Below, piece by piece: positions 49,301 to 60,312 of a DNA stretch of 64,000 nucleotides. The stretch spans positions 12,636,295 through 12,700,294 of the forward strand of contig CM032809.1 of assembly GCA_019155185.1 (NCBI GenBank). Reading direction: 5' to 3'. The notes below the pieces were generated by a model. The model saw nothing but the letters and a program-made list of their open reading frames with translations, was not told the DNA's origin and ran no database searches. How positions within the stretch are numbered: the first letter of the stretch is position 1; each line of letters starts with the position of its first letter. This DNA is from Beaufortia kweichowensis. Its lineage: Eukaryota > Chordata > Actinopteri > Cypriniformes > Gastromyzontidae. The position numbers were made by a program, and so were the translations under genes.

Positions 49301-50458
49301 TCAAAACAAAACACCACAAACGGCTGCTATAAAACAGCAAGTGACGTTAAGGGGAGGAGGGGGTGGTCTGTCTTTTGGGCGGTAAACTTCGGGTCTCTGA
49401 CGCACTTCATCTGCTTCCAAAGGGAATCAGTCTCAAACTCTTGAAAGAGTGCCAATGCTTTTTTGGCCTGACTTGTTTATTTTCATCCATTTCAGATGAC
49501 AAATACTGTTTAGAACTGGGATTGCACCATAAGATTGAGCATTCATGTCGTTACATTATATGTTTAAAAGTGATGCTGTGGTTATTAGTGATGTTTATTA
49601 AAGCAGTCATCATTATTAGTGCTCATTCTTATGGTCAGGAGATTGTCTACATTTCTAACTACAAGTTGTTGAACCTCATCTCTTATATTGTTTGTGCTAC
49701 AGAAAAGAATAAAGCCTCAAATCGTGAAGTTTGCTGAGCAGATGCGTGCCATTACTTTTTAAATCGATCAAACTTTGTGTGTTTAATCGTATGACCGAAA
49801 CAAGCGACATATCATGTCACCAGAATAAAAAGTGAAATGTTTCTGTTTTTAATGGTGCAATTACTGTACATATTGGGATCAAACAGCACAACTTTACAAT
49901 TAAATCAATTTTTTAAAAATATTATTAAATTAAAATACAACAATTAATTTACAAAAAACAAGAAGTGAACAACGACTTTTAATAGTATGAATTAAAACAG
50001 TAGACAGTCATGTAGCAGAAACGTAGAGGCTTTTTGGAGTTGGACAAACAAGTTTGTTTTTTCTCTGCAGAGCTCCAGTACTTGTGGCCGTCGCTTTGAT
50101 CGAAAGTGGAATGAAGTATGAGGATGCCATACAGTTTATCAGACAGTACGTACATCTCTCTCTTGACTTTATTCAAGGACGACAAGCAGTGATCTACTGA
50201 CGTCAACTGCATTCATACAAGTAGCTCAGTCATCACGCTTGCTAAAGTACCTTTTCATAACAAGGCTAAGCATCTTTAAAAAATGATGCAGGAAATTTAG
50301 GGAAATTGAACGTAGCTCATTTTCGTTTCTGCTTTCACAGGAAACGCAGGGGTGCAATAAACAGCAAGCAGCTGACCTATCTAGAGAAATATCGGCCAAA
50401 ACAGAGACTGCGCTACAAGCACCCTCACTTTTTCAAGAACAAGTGCTGCATCATGTGA
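43391..50458 (+). CDS. ptp4a3: Protein tyrosine phosphatase type IVA (PRL-3)
   Basis: Five coding exons, 43391-43495, 43965-44057, 48443-48573, 50071-50145 and 50341-50458 (stop tga), give 173 aa, the exact family length. All junctions are GT-AG in compatible phase. The protein starts MARMNRPAPVEV, has the WPFDD loop with general acid Asp72, the P-loop HCVAGLGR (nucleophile Cys104, Arg110), Cys49 able to form the regulatory disulfide, a basic stretch KRRGAINSKQ, and a C-terminal CCIM prenylation box. DLKKYGATTVVRVCEVTYDK and DGAPPPSKVVEDWLSL match PTP4A3 rather than PTP4A1 or PTP4A2. PRLs are membrane-attached phosphatases that also bind CNNM magnesium transporters (known). The gene shares its strand with rims2. 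A 3' UTR runs to a polyA signal at 51,382. Confidence 0.95.
45330..46510. repeat. Diverged ~100-130-bp tandem repeats in ptp4a3 intron
   Basis: Units share 'gtctgcagttttatgg', 'tatgaaatatcagtcatgta', 'tttctgatgcattcaacgtc' and 'aaaacacatgtttgttgt' segments (for example 45,345, 46,115, 46,205, 46,340 and 46,440). The array is interrupted by the transposon at 45,439-46,109. Confidence 0.6.
45439..46109. mobile_element. DNA transposon, TIR gcctggttcagactac, possible AT target duplication
   Basis: The ends gcctggttcagactac and gtagtctgaaccaggc are perfect inverse complements, each flanked by AT (45437-45438 and 46110-46111). The 671 bp have no transposase. A 2-bp AT duplication would fit the IS4EU/ISL2EU group, but the flanking TT on both sides leaves the exact duplication uncertain. 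Confidence 0.8.
47877..48158. mobile_element. Hairpin MITE copy (ttaaagggatagttcaccc family)
   Basis: The termini taaagggatagttcacccaa and ttgggtgaagtatcccttta pair. The internal arms 'cgctggtaaccaacaccc' and 'ggatgccggtaaccagcg' fold back. It is the third full copy in this window, in an intron of ptp4a3. Confidence 0.75.
48574..50070 (+). other. ptp4a3: ptp4a3 intron between the third and fourth coding exons
   Basis: The intron runs from the GTCAGT donor (48,574) to the AG at 50,069-50,070. No repeat with clear termini and no coding sequence was seen; the 124-codon frame at 49,363-49,737 has no recognisable features. Confidence 0.75.
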
Positions 50459-51405
50459 CTGAATCCTCACTTTGCTGTTCTGAAGCGAGCTGAACCTGAC
50501 GGACTGGGCCACAACTGATGCACTTTGCTGATTTGCCATTAAAACACAAACTGATTCGGTCTGGTTGAATTATCCCACTGGTGCCTAAATCTCTTTCACT
50601 CGATTTGTGGTGTGGATACTGCCATGGCCTTCCTGGTCACTTAAAGGCTTCGTATCTCCAAGGTCAAAGAGATACGCTAAGGCAACCTATGACCTTTGAC
50701 CCTGCACCAGGACAAATCATGCCTCAAATGATTGTCTGAAAGAGCCAGTTGGTGTGAAAATGTGAATCTTAGAAAAAAACGTGCCCTTTATTTCTCTACT
50801 CTGTTTTTCTTTCTACCTGTCCTGATCTGTCCTGTCTGATTTTTAGACAACTGTGGTTTCAAGTTTTCAGCACAAATCTTTTTACTTCTGACCCTTTCCA
50901 CGATGCTTTGATGTTTTGTAGGCAAAGCAATGGTCAAAGTGGACTTGAGAAGGGCTCATGTAAAAGATTTCTGTTTTATAAACTCTGCTACTTCTAGTAG
51001 AAGACCAGACATTAAATGGTTTCTAAGAGCTAGATAACAGACTATATCTACAGTACCAAGGTCCTGAATTTAACAACGAAAATGCCTATTATGTGTGTTC
51101 ATGTGCTTAACTTGTTATTTCCAAATCAAACCATTTGGTTTTTTGGGGTAATTTTAATGTGTTAGGACTGCAGGGCTGAATTAAGGTTTAGACCTTTCAG
51201 GTCTAAGGTCAGAAATTATTTGTTGTCACTGGTTGAACTGTCTATGATACTTGGCTGTTCAGGTCAGCAGATGTCAGATGATAAACAATGGATCTTTGTG
51301 AATGAATTACTCAGTGATGAAGTTTTAAGGTGGGTTAAATTGCTTCTGTTTTTAAGAACACCCCTCCAGCTGCATAAAACAAATAAAGGCTGTTGCAAAT
51401 CATGA
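50459..51405 (+). other. ptp4a3: ptp4a3 3' UTR with polyA signal
   Basis: The non-coding stretch after the stop ends with AATAAA at 51382-51387 (aaacaaataaaggctgttgc), implying cleavage near 51,400. No other AATAAA was noted nearer the stop codon. Confidence 0.7.
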
Positions 51406-51660
51406 CTTAGGACTGCTTGTGTTTCGTCATGAGGTGGCCTTAAAATGTGTAAGTTACTTGCTTTTTAAAAATATACCCTTACTGCCATCTGCAGGATAAA
51501 AAAGGCCTTCACACAACACTAAATGCATATGAAGATTATGGGTCATTTAGTATGTAAGTTTAAAAGACCAATTTTGGAAATTTTACTTGCAATACCAAAT
51601 ATGTGGTAACTGCTTTGCAAAGTATTAACAGTTATTTGTTATTATGTTAAGGTTTAAGAC

Positions 51661-51742
<82 letters not shown>

Positions 51743-51752
51743 CACATATATA
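51661..51752. repeat. (TA)n(CA)n(TA)n compound microsatellite
   Basis: About 20 bp of TA, then about 48 bp of CA, then about 20 bp of TA, all uninterrupted. It lies ~260 bp past the ptp4a3 polyA signal. Confidence 0.95.
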
Positions 51753-53389
51753 AACATTTATTTATCCATTGTGATCAATTTGATTTCATTGTGTAGTAAA
51801 TTCTAGTAGTTACACTACGCTTTGGTGCTTTTTGAAGTTGCAACAACCCATTTGGTCCTATGAGGAAAGAATAATTTTTACACTAAATGTTCTTTGCTCT
51901 GAACTAGCTTTATATACAGTTTTAACATTATTCAAAGTTCATTCTAAGTGGTTTTAACTATTATTATTTTGACAATTCTATCATTATACGAACAATAGGA
52001 ACTTCATAAAATGGACTTCTGCAGTTTGATAGCAGTTCCTGGAAGTTAAATGCAGCAAAGTAGAGCTGAAAAAAAAACAGATTGAGTGGGATAAACTTTT
52101 TTTAAACCACAAGACAAATAATGCCTGTATAAATCCCCTAGGATATTTGAACAAATTTCATTTTTTCAAGTAAAATATGGAATCATATGGCTGAAACAGC
52201 TTTATAAACAAACACTTTTTTTCAGATTTTCACGTAAATTCAATTTACACTTGAATGCAAATCCAGCCTGCAGTGTTCCATGCTGTACATATTATGCATT
52301 TTTTATTATGCATCTCTTTTATAAAAGCTGAATTAAACTTGAAGAGAATATCAGTCACAACATTCACATGGATATACATTTCATCATGAAAAGACATTGG
52401 TTAATGGGTTGCCCAATTATATGTGTTGATTTATCAGTCAGGTCTGTTACGGTACGACACTGATCTCTGCTGGTCGAAAAGTATATTTGCAGAAATATTT
52501 AGCAAAAAACTAAAAACATAATAAATTAACCATTGTAATAACTTGTTGACTTTATCACAAAAACTTTTATCTTTATTAAATATATTTCTTTATTCAATTA
52601 AAATAAAAACATTTGTTTTTACAATGATTATTGCTTTACAATTCAAATGTATAGTTTTTTGTACAAATATCTATGCGTTTTAAATTTACTAGAGCTATTG
52701 TTAATGTAAATTGATACATTTGCAAGAATTACATATTAAATTCCATATAAACCCCACCCAATTTTCTCCATATATATATATATATCAAAATATCAAAATC
52801 CCTCTGGGCTTTGTAATGCAAGCATATCTTTTAGGAAAAAAATTACAGGCATCATAACAAGTCCTAATGGGATCATGCAAGAATTAAAACACACTCCTTT
52901 ACCACTGCATCTGTAAACACTACCACATCAGTGTTATTATATTAGTAATATTCAGAACTGACTTAAAATTCACATAAACACATTAATATTCCACATTTTC
53001 AATACAGAATAAAAGCACTTGTGAACACATTTGCAAATAATTCAAAGGTACATTGTTATCTTTCACCTTTTTATAGTTTTTTTTTTACTGTACATTGTTT
53101 GGTCCATTATTTTTAGTATATCTAATGTATATGTTCTTTTAATATTTTAATTTAACATATTATATATTCCAATATTAAATGTTCCCTACAGCAAATGGTA
53201 AACTAGCTCCATATACAGTACATACAGTATGTAGTTTCCTGCCAACTTGATGTCATACAGTCTTATATCTGGTCTTATGTCCACTGTAAATAACATATTA
53301 GCTTATTTTTTCCAATCTTATGTCAGCTCGTCATTCCACATGTGAGTTATGATTTTATATAGCTGTTCTGCAGTGCTTTTTCAACAATT

Positions 53390-53603
53390 ATATTTACACA
53401 CTTGGCAGACGCTTTTACCCAAAGCGACTTACAATGCATTATACTATATATTTTAACTTTTTTTAATGTGTGCAAACCAGTGGCGCAAAAAGTGGGTATG
53501 CGCTATATGCGGCGCATAGGGGCACCGCACCATGGGGGGCGCCAAAGCGATGGTTAATTTTTTTTTTTTTAAATAATAAAAGTTATATAAATTTATATAA
53601 AAG

Positions 53604-53658
<55 letters not shown>

Positions 53659-54570
53659 TATATAAATTTTAGAGGACTAACAGGCTAGAGTCTAATAAGA
53701 TTCCACATAGAATTTAGACATAGAAGGGTAATATCGCTGGGCAGGAGCTGAGTGAGCAGCAGTAACGTTACCAGTTGTAATTGAAACTCGAAAATGGATA
53801 AAGCAAAAAGCTATCGGGGCTAAAAATAGAAAAAGAAAGAGGGAAAAGGAGATGGCATGTCAAGGGATCACGACAGCAGCTAAATAAGTGGATGGTGAAA
53901 GGCAACAGGTAGGATTTAAAATGTGAGTCTATGCTTTTAGGCTTGCAAATACGTTATTCATGTTAACAGACTAGCTAGCGTTTGCTGACACTGGGAATGT
54001 AGCAGACAGAATATGTAGCTAGCTTAGAATATGCAAAACCGAGGTTGCTGAGCTGAAAACTGAAAAATATAAGGTAGCATGTACAATAAATGACAAGAAT
54101 CTGGATCTCTGGTTTACCGTGGAATCATGCATATTTTGCTACCAAACTTGGAGTGTTAATGTTGACTGACAAGTGTTTACTAACTACTGCAAAATAATGT
54201 TGCTGATATCTACATTTAGATTTTGGTTAAACCCTTTGGTACCAATCCCATGCATGACATATCTCAATTTTATTAAAGTAAAATGACAACTGGTAAATAT
54301 AGGGTAGCATGCACAATAAATGACTAGAAGCTGGAAAACATTACTTATGCAACAGTGGCTGTCTGATATACTTTAAAATAAACATTTATTATTTCAAACC
54401 CATACATGATGATGTCCGGCACACTTATTTATTTAGAAGGGGGGGGGGGCGCCAAAATTTTTTGCTGCATACCCCTCTAACACTGGATAGTTGCGCCCCT
54501 GGTGCAAACCCACGACCTTGATGTTGTTAGTGCCATAGTCTAACCACTGAGCTACAGGAAAGCTTGGTGT
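53390..54570 (+). repeat. Outer teleost repeat split by a hAT-like element
   Basis: The left half has the 'ggcagacgcttttacccaaa' core. The right half (54,510-54,565) reads 'cccacgaccttgatgttg ... taaccactgagctacagga', the usual far end of this repeat family. The two halves are separated by the insertion at 53,478-54,501. Confidence 0.65.
53478..54501. mobile_element. hAT-like non-autonomous element, 8-bp target duplication GTGCAAAC
   Basis: The left end cagtggcgcaaaaagt pairs with the right end agttgcgcccctg. GTGCAAAC occurs on both sides (53470-53477 and 54502-54509). The subterminal pieces 'ggggggcgccaaag' and 'gggggcgccaaaatttt' lie at both ends. The ~1.0 kb interior includes a (TA)n run near 53,608-53,654 and no transposase. 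Confidence 0.88.
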
Positions 54571-55833
54571 TACCAGCTAGCAGTTAGCTAAGGGGTAATC
54601 AGTCTTGCTTCTGGGATTCAAATTAGAGCGATCAACCTTTTTGTAACTAACTTTAAAAGTTAAGACCAGTCTTGATGGAAAAAACTTTTAAAGTGTATTT
54701 GACATCTAAATGTATCATTTATTTTTAGTCAGACTGTTTAAAGTCTATTATGTAGCTTACTTAACTTATAAGTAGGTTTATTAACATTTTTTTATATTTA
54801 TTTATCCATTTATAAATTCATTTAAACAAAAATTGTTTATGTTCTATTTGCCAGTTGTCCAGCAGGTGGACGCATAACTCCGTCTTCTCACGATGCACTT
54901 GGGGATTTACGATTATTTCAGAGCATTATTTCAATCTATTTTGTAGATCTACGACCATTTTCAAGTACAACTTAAGTTACGATGCCTTTGAGAAACGGAC
55001 CATTGGTCTAAGATGATTCGTACGACCGTTTTTACGATCTACTTAGCCTAACAATGCTTTTGGGAAACAGCCTGGACCAATATGTGTTTATAGGACAGTT
55101 TTGCCCAGTCCAATATGGCGGTGCTGCTGCACAGGTGACAGCACTAAATGACTCACATGTTTTAGAGCTACATCTAGCCTGCAGTCTAGTGCTGCCACCA
55201 CACGTTGACATTGTAAAATTGCTTTGCATTTGTTTGTTACTTTAGGCGGGTCACATAAAACATATTTAACTTAATATTTTATATTTTAATTTTACTCTCG
55301 CTAATCTCGCGAGACACCTCAACGAGAACTATCGTAAATTCGCGAGATTTTGTGGCATGAGATCTCGCCACACTATAATTGTTTATTTTTAATAAAAAAG
55401 AATTATATATAATTACGCAAACCAACGAAAGGTGTAAACATGCATTAAACTGTAGTAAGAAAATCCAAGAGAAATGTGTTTTGTGCTGCTCTATATTATT
55501 ACTGATAGTGTTGTTTACATATAAATGCACCTGTGGATACAGATGTTTATATTTAAAATTAGCCATCTGATTGGTTCATTGGTGATTTATGTCATCTGCT
55601 TGGCTTTAGTTGTGGCAACCACATTTCTGAGTGACACTGATCAGACACAGAAGCTGTTGGTAAGATTTTTCACTGCTTTTCATCTTATTGGGATCTTCAA
55701 CAAGCACTAGAGGACATTCACAAGTGAGTATAACATCAGGAAGACCAAAGTACTTTCAAAGTCTTTGAATTCTTGTGTACCACCGGTGAGTATTACCAGG
55801 GTTGGAGATCTTTCAGTGTTGGCAGCTGCTACC

Positions 55834-56337
55834 ATGATGGACCACACCTACAGCTGCATCTCCAAGACGGTTCGTCCTGCGAAGAAGAGGAGAAATGAAG
55901 AGCTGCAGGAGAACCTCCAGGATCTGGGTTTGGATCACAGGTATGTGTGTAACGCAGCTGTCATCCCTGATTTTTGCCCCCCACCCATCAGGACTCTGAC
56001 CTCAGTGGATGTGACACCAGAGGAGCATCTCTCCATCCATGGACGCACTGTGAGGGAGTACCAGATGATGTATCACACCTTGGTGGATCCCCTGCTCCAG
56101 ATGCCCTCTGGTCGGACTCGTCCCTACAGCCTGGACTTGGGGTTGAGGATTAAACAGCGCCTGTGGGAGACACTGGGTTGTCCCAGTTTCTGCGAGGAGG
56201 TCCAGGATGATGGAAGGATCCGGATTACAGAGATCTTCTCCACACCGACCTTGAGAAGTTTTGCTCCTCGAATAGATGTGGACATCAGTGGAGAGCCCCA
56301 ACCAACACCACCCAGGAGAAAGAAGCTCAAGGTCTGA
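55834..56337 (+). CDS. Unrecognised small basic-ended protein, single exon
   Basis: An open frame of ~167 codons from the ATG at 55,834 (context gctaccATGatgg) to the tga at 56,335; the frame stays open upstream to 55,765. I do not recognise the protein. The N-terminal part (MMDHTYSCISKTVRPAKKRR) and the C-terminus (PPRRKKLKV) carry basic clusters resembling nuclear localisation signals. Between them lies a Leu/Pro-rich middle (TPEEHLSIHGRTVREYQMMY, LDLGLRIKQRLWETLG) ending TEIFSTPTLRSFAPRIDVDI. Base composition is markedly GC-richer than the neighbours and codon use looks coding. No intron is evident and no AATAAA lies close downstream. It could be a lineage-specific gene, a retrocopy or a domesticated transposon ORF. 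A splice acceptor just before the ATG (ttggcag, 55,824) would allow an upstream exon. Confidence 0.5.
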   Translation: MMDHTYSCISKTVRPAKKRRNEELQENLQDLGLDHRYVCNAAVIPDFCPPPIRTLTSVDVTPEEHLSIHGRTVREYQMMYHTLVDPLLQMPSGRTRPYSLDLGLRIKQRLWETLGCPSFCEEVQDDGRIRITEIFSTPTLRSFAPRIDVDISGEPQPTPPRRKKLKV

Positions 56338-57109
56338 TGAGTGAAGTAAAGTATAACAACACATAGTAAAATATATACTCATGGTATATATTTTCCTATT
56401 TTAAATTATTAGTGTAAATATGTATATATCAAATATTTTACTGCTTATATTATTTTTATAAGATAGATTATAAATAGATTTGTACATAGTTCTATGTAGT
56501 ACAGTAAGATTAAGGCCAATTGTAGCATGTCTCTCATCTGGTTTAGTTATTTCATGACTTGGGTTCATGTGTTCATTGTTCCAGATATTTCTTAAAGCCA
56601 TTTTGCTTCTTAAGTCTTTTTTTCAGATCTTCTCATTTGTAGGTGGACTTGTCTGGTGAGTCTCGGTTCTTGGTGCTTATGGATTCAGTAGTTCCCTGTT
56701 TGTTTACTGGTCTTTGTTTGGATGTGTTGTTCATCTTGTTCACAACACGCTACCGTGTTTCATGTGCTGGTTGTCCGGTCTTGTCTTTTCATGGATAAAG
56801 CAGATAAAACAATTTAACCCATCAAAACACCTAACAAAATGTAATATAACATAATAAAATATAATACAAATATAATACAATACAATACAATCTAATATAA
56901 TTATTATATATAATAAAAAAATTTAACAATAAAAACAACTATTATAATATAATATAATATAATATAATACAAAGGTAAAGTTGCTGCCCGGCAAATATAC
57001 ATAATAAAACAATTTAACCAATAAAACAACGTAATATAATATAATATAATATAATCATATATAATTATTATATATAATAAAACAGTATAACAAATAAAAA
57101 CAACTAATA

Positions 57110-57418
57110 TAATAAATATTTAAATAAATAAACAAGTTTGTAATGCCTTTATTTTGCAATTTCACAACTGCATATTTTCTTACTAATAAACATTTTAATA
57201 AATTAACAAACCCGCTTGTCATGTCTTTATTCTGCAATGTCACAACTGTGTCTTTTAATAAACATTTTAGTAAATAAATAAACCAATTTGCCATTTCTTA
57301 ATTTTGCAATTTCACAATTCTGTCTTTTTCTTATTAATAAACATTCAAATAAATAAACAAACAAGTTTGTCGTGTCTTTATTCTGCTATGTCATAATTCT
57401 GTCTTTTCTCTTATTAAT
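57110..57418. repeat. ~80-bp minisatellite, about four units
   Basis: Each unit reads approximately 'aataaacaagtttgtaatg' + 'cctttattttgcaatttcac' + 'aactg..ttttcttactaataaacattttaata'. Units start near 57,125, 57,205, 57,275 and 57,350. One more partial unit occurs at about 58,440-58,490. Confidence 0.75.
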
Positions 57419-57480
57419 TCAATTCAGTTTTATTTGTATAGCACTTTTCACAGTTTTCATTGTTGCAAAGCAGATTTACA
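57415..57480 (+). repeat. Teleost dispersed repeat fragment
   Basis: Contains ttcagttttatttgtatagc followed by 'acttttcacagttttcattgttgcaaagcagatttaca'. It is the same family as 32,187 and 28,940. Confidence 0.65.
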
Positions 57481-57639
57481 TACATTATAATCTTAAAGAA
57501 ATAGTAATGATAATGATAATGAAAAAAAGGGTAAATAATACATTGTATGGCAAGTTATTCTCTGTTTAATGAAACTAAATTGAAATAAATACTATGTTGG
57601 CTTGAACTGTCAAGTTTATATTAAATAAGTATATTATTT

Positions 57640-58440
57640 ACAACATTACAGTGTGTTTATTTACAAGATATGTTTAGATAAGATCATTTACATGTAGTAA
57701 TCACAGTTAATGTTATAATTTCTGGGTAATTTACAGTATTACAATCTGCAGAGTAGCAACGCAATATTCGTCCTCATGGTTAATGACATTAATGTTATTG
57801 ATGCTGGTTCATTTACAAAATTATAATGTGTAGAGTATCAATTTTAGTCAGTTAATAATGTTAGTGTTACTGATGCTGGGTTTATGATGTATATAGTATC
57901 AACACAATATTAGTCATCACAGTTAATAGTATTAGTGTTACTGATGCTGATTTATTGACAATATCATAATGTGCATAGTATGTCACGCCTTTGATCTGAG
58001 CTTCACAGGTTTTTTATTTCATTTATGTATCTTTTTTCTGTCTGTGTGCTTTGTTGTCTTTTGACCATGTGTGTTTGTTTTGACAGCTCATTATGTGCCT
58101 TGCTGTCCCATTATTAGTTTATTGCTTGCATGTCTTGGCCCTCGTTAGTGTTTAATTGCTCTTTCTATTTATTTCCCCTGTGGACTCTTGTCTTGTGCCA
58201 GATTGTGTTCTCTGTGGAGTGTGACTGTACTGGTCTAATAGTTTGCATCGCCTCGCTGCTGCTTTCTATGAACTTTATTTTGTGTTGGTTTCCCTGAATT
58301 TTTTGAATAAATATTTTGTTCTCACCAGCAATTGGGTCTCTGCCTTGGTCCCTGACATGATATCAATGTGATATTGGTCATCATGGCTAATAATATTACT
58401 GTTAGTATTTAATTTATTAAATACTGTTAATATAATGTTA
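57640..58440. repeat. ~85-bp tandem repeats interrupted by an inserted element
   Basis: Units contain 'caatattagtcatcacagtt', 'aatagtattagtgttactga' and 'tgctgatttattgacaatat'. The array is broken at about 57,980 and resumes at about 58,362 (tatcaatgtgatattggtca). Confidence 0.65.
57980..58361 (+). mobile_element. Insertion in the minisatellite ('tgtcacgcctttg ... tccctgaca')
   Basis: A ~380-bp segment starting tgtcacgcctttgatctgag and ending ccttggtccctgaca interrupts the tandem array. It ends with an AATAAA-like stretch ('tttgaataaatattttgttc'). The start resembles the outer element at 25,374 (tgtcacggagacgcc). Boundaries are approximate and the superfamily is unresolved. Confidence 0.5.
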
Positions 58441-58974
58441 TTAATAAACATTTCAATAAATAAACAAACCAGTCTTTAGTGTGTTTTTAAGTGTGTTTTT
58501 CTTATGTGTATAGTGAAAACTTACGAGAAAAAAAATGAAAATTTATATGGTTTTTGACCCTCAGTGGGGCGGACTGGAATTAGAAAGTGGCCCTGGACTT
58601 GGACTCACCTAGAGCGGCCCACCACACCCAGCTCGCAACATCCAATAACACACTCTTTAATGAACAGACTGTTTTAACACAACTCAGAAACATAAATATT
58701 ACTTCAATGTTAAGTAAATCAAATTTTGTCTATTATAAAGCATCCAGGTATAGGTACAAACCTTTGGACCTTCTTTGAAATAGTTTTAATTTGATGTATT
58801 TATCATTATTTAAGTCATCTTTTCTGTCCAGAAACCGATAACAATCGGATTAACAGATATTTAGCCGGACTTCAACTGGCTTAAAAGCGTCTGCAGACAA
58901 TAACTTTTACAGTAAGTATCACTAATGTACGTAGTTCTATACTGTATGTCTCTTGTCTTTACTGTCTGTGCTAA

Positions 58975-59045
58975 TATGTATTTACTGTTAAGTTGCTTTG
59001 CAACGGTGCAAAACTGTGAAAAGTGCTACCGAAATGAATTTAGTT
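58975..59045 (-). repeat. Teleost dispersed repeat fragment
   Basis: 'gttgctttgcaacggtgcaa' followed by 'aactgtgaaaagtgctaccgaaatgaattt' is the inverse of the 57,415 copy. Confidence 0.55.
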
Positions 59046-59149
59046 GATTGTATGGGTTTTGCAGATACAGATTCCTTCTGTGTCTTCTATATGTGTGCAA
59101 TAATTGTCAGTGTTTTGCTTGTTATGTTCTGTTTTGACCTCTGTTTTGA

Positions 59150-59551
59150 CCTCTGATGCTCTCATGACCAGCTTACTCTGCTTGTAATTAGTGTTATTAG
59201 GGTCACTTGTGTCTCATTCAGCTGTGTGTATTTAAGTAACCTTGTCTCATAGGTTCTTTGTTTGGTTCTTTTGCCAGTTGCCTGAATAAGTGTTCTCTGT
59301 ATCTGGGTTGGTTTTAGGTTTTCTCTTGCCTGTGGATTATTCCTTCTCTGGGTTTTTGTGGACTTTCTCTTGTGGAGATTTGCTTCAAGATCTGTTTGAG
59401 TCTTTGAATTATTTCTTGTGGGATGCCCATTTGGACAATTTTTGTTTTTGTGAAATGCTTTTGCTGTTTTTTGCTCCAACTGTGGATTTTTGTTGCTTGA
59501 ACTTTTATTAAAGATTTTTTCCTGCATCTCAACCTCTCCAAAGTGTGTCTT
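59150..59551 (+). repeat. Repeat element, left part, split by an Xkr fragment
   Basis: A transcript-like repeat (gttttgacctctgatgctct ... 'cttttattaaagattttttc' ... 'ccaaagtgtgtctt') whose last 79 bp (59,473-59,551) recur identically at 60,313-60,391. After that the element appears to continue ('actgttggattcaccattc...') to about 60,480. It resembles other cyprinid repeats that end in a polyA-signal-like stretch. Confidence 0.55.
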
Positions 59552-60312
59552 CATGTTTGTTAATACATTAATGTTAACGAATAATGTTAACAACTTTTTT
59601 AGTACTGTGTGTCCCCATTAACTAGTGATATTATGCATAGACCATTTCACAAGATGTTGTCCAAAAATACTTCCTGTCTCAATTTTGGGTGATTTATTGT
59701 TTTACATAGAATCATCCTTAATAATGTTAAAAACATTCTGTAAAAAAATATAACCTTGATATCTTTAATATTGATCGATGTCAAAGATTTAAATCATATT
59801 ATAGATCATAGTAGGTGAAATCAAACTTTCATGCTCATTATTTCGAAAATAGATTTTTAGACTTTAGCCTTCACAGACAGGTTCACATGTGTTCATATAT
59901 TGCCATTCATATATCTGATGTCTGTATGGAAACGACCACAGGATGCTACAGATTATAATGTGAAAAACTGTAAAGTGAATTAGGAAGGATCAATCGGTGC
60001 AGATTATTTTAAACAATGATTCTCTATTTCATGTTTAAAAACCCTTGTGTCAGCTTGCTCAATTGCCTGGAGCGTTGTCAAATTCTACCGAAGTATGCGT
60101 AAATCACACCACCTTACAAATCCTGACAAGCACAAGGTAACCTGGACCTCCTCATTTGTCTCCTTTCTGGAACGTTTTATTCATCTTCCCCCGCATTATC
60201 GCTCTGGCACTCTTTACCGCTGTATTTCCCTGCTACATTCCTGCCCACTTCCTGTGTGAGTGGATGGTGCTGGTTTTGATGGTCTGGAGTCAGAAAACTG
60301 AGTTCATGAACA
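59552..60312 (+). pseudogene. Broken partial duplicate of Xkr intron/exon 3
   Basis: Matches about 62,071-62,838 nearly base for base: the intron part starts 'catgtttgttaatacattaatg' and exon 3 starts at 60,037-60,044 (tttaaaaacccttgtgtcag). The acceptor is weakened (tttcatg in place of tttcagg). A 2-bp loss (tttctctggaacg becomes tttctggaacg, near 60,171) shifts the frame after FVSF, and the copy stops at 'gttcatgaaca', about 270 bp into the exon. It cannot encode a functional protein. Confidence 0.85.

Larger units (their letters stand above)
51406..55833. other. Repeat-rich intergenic region
   Basis: Between ptp4a3 and the unrecognised ORF at 55.8 kb. It holds the microsatellite at 51,661-51,752, an outer repeat with a nested hAT-like element (53,390-54,570) and AT-rich sequence elsewhere. 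About 54,890-55,070 has several short 'tacga' motifs typical of an old element. No gene was recognised. Confidence 0.6.
56338..59149. other. AT-rich repetitive intergenic region
   Basis: Holds (taata)n-type sequence at about 56,830-57,110, two minisatellite fields (57,110-57,418 and 57,640-58,440), two dispersed-repeat fragments (57,415 and 58,975) and a hAT-like 'agtggggcggactgg' terminus near 58,563 without a visible partner. No gene was recognised. Confidence 0.6.

Noticed and set aside
59162..59593. A 143-codon minus-strand frame, Lys/Gln/Asn-rich
   Set aside because: It lies across a repeat element and its duplicated end, and its composition reflects the repeat.
59552..60312. A second functional Xkr gene
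   Set aside because: Only part of exon 3 is present, with a 2-bp loss, a weakened acceptor and truncation after about 270 bp.
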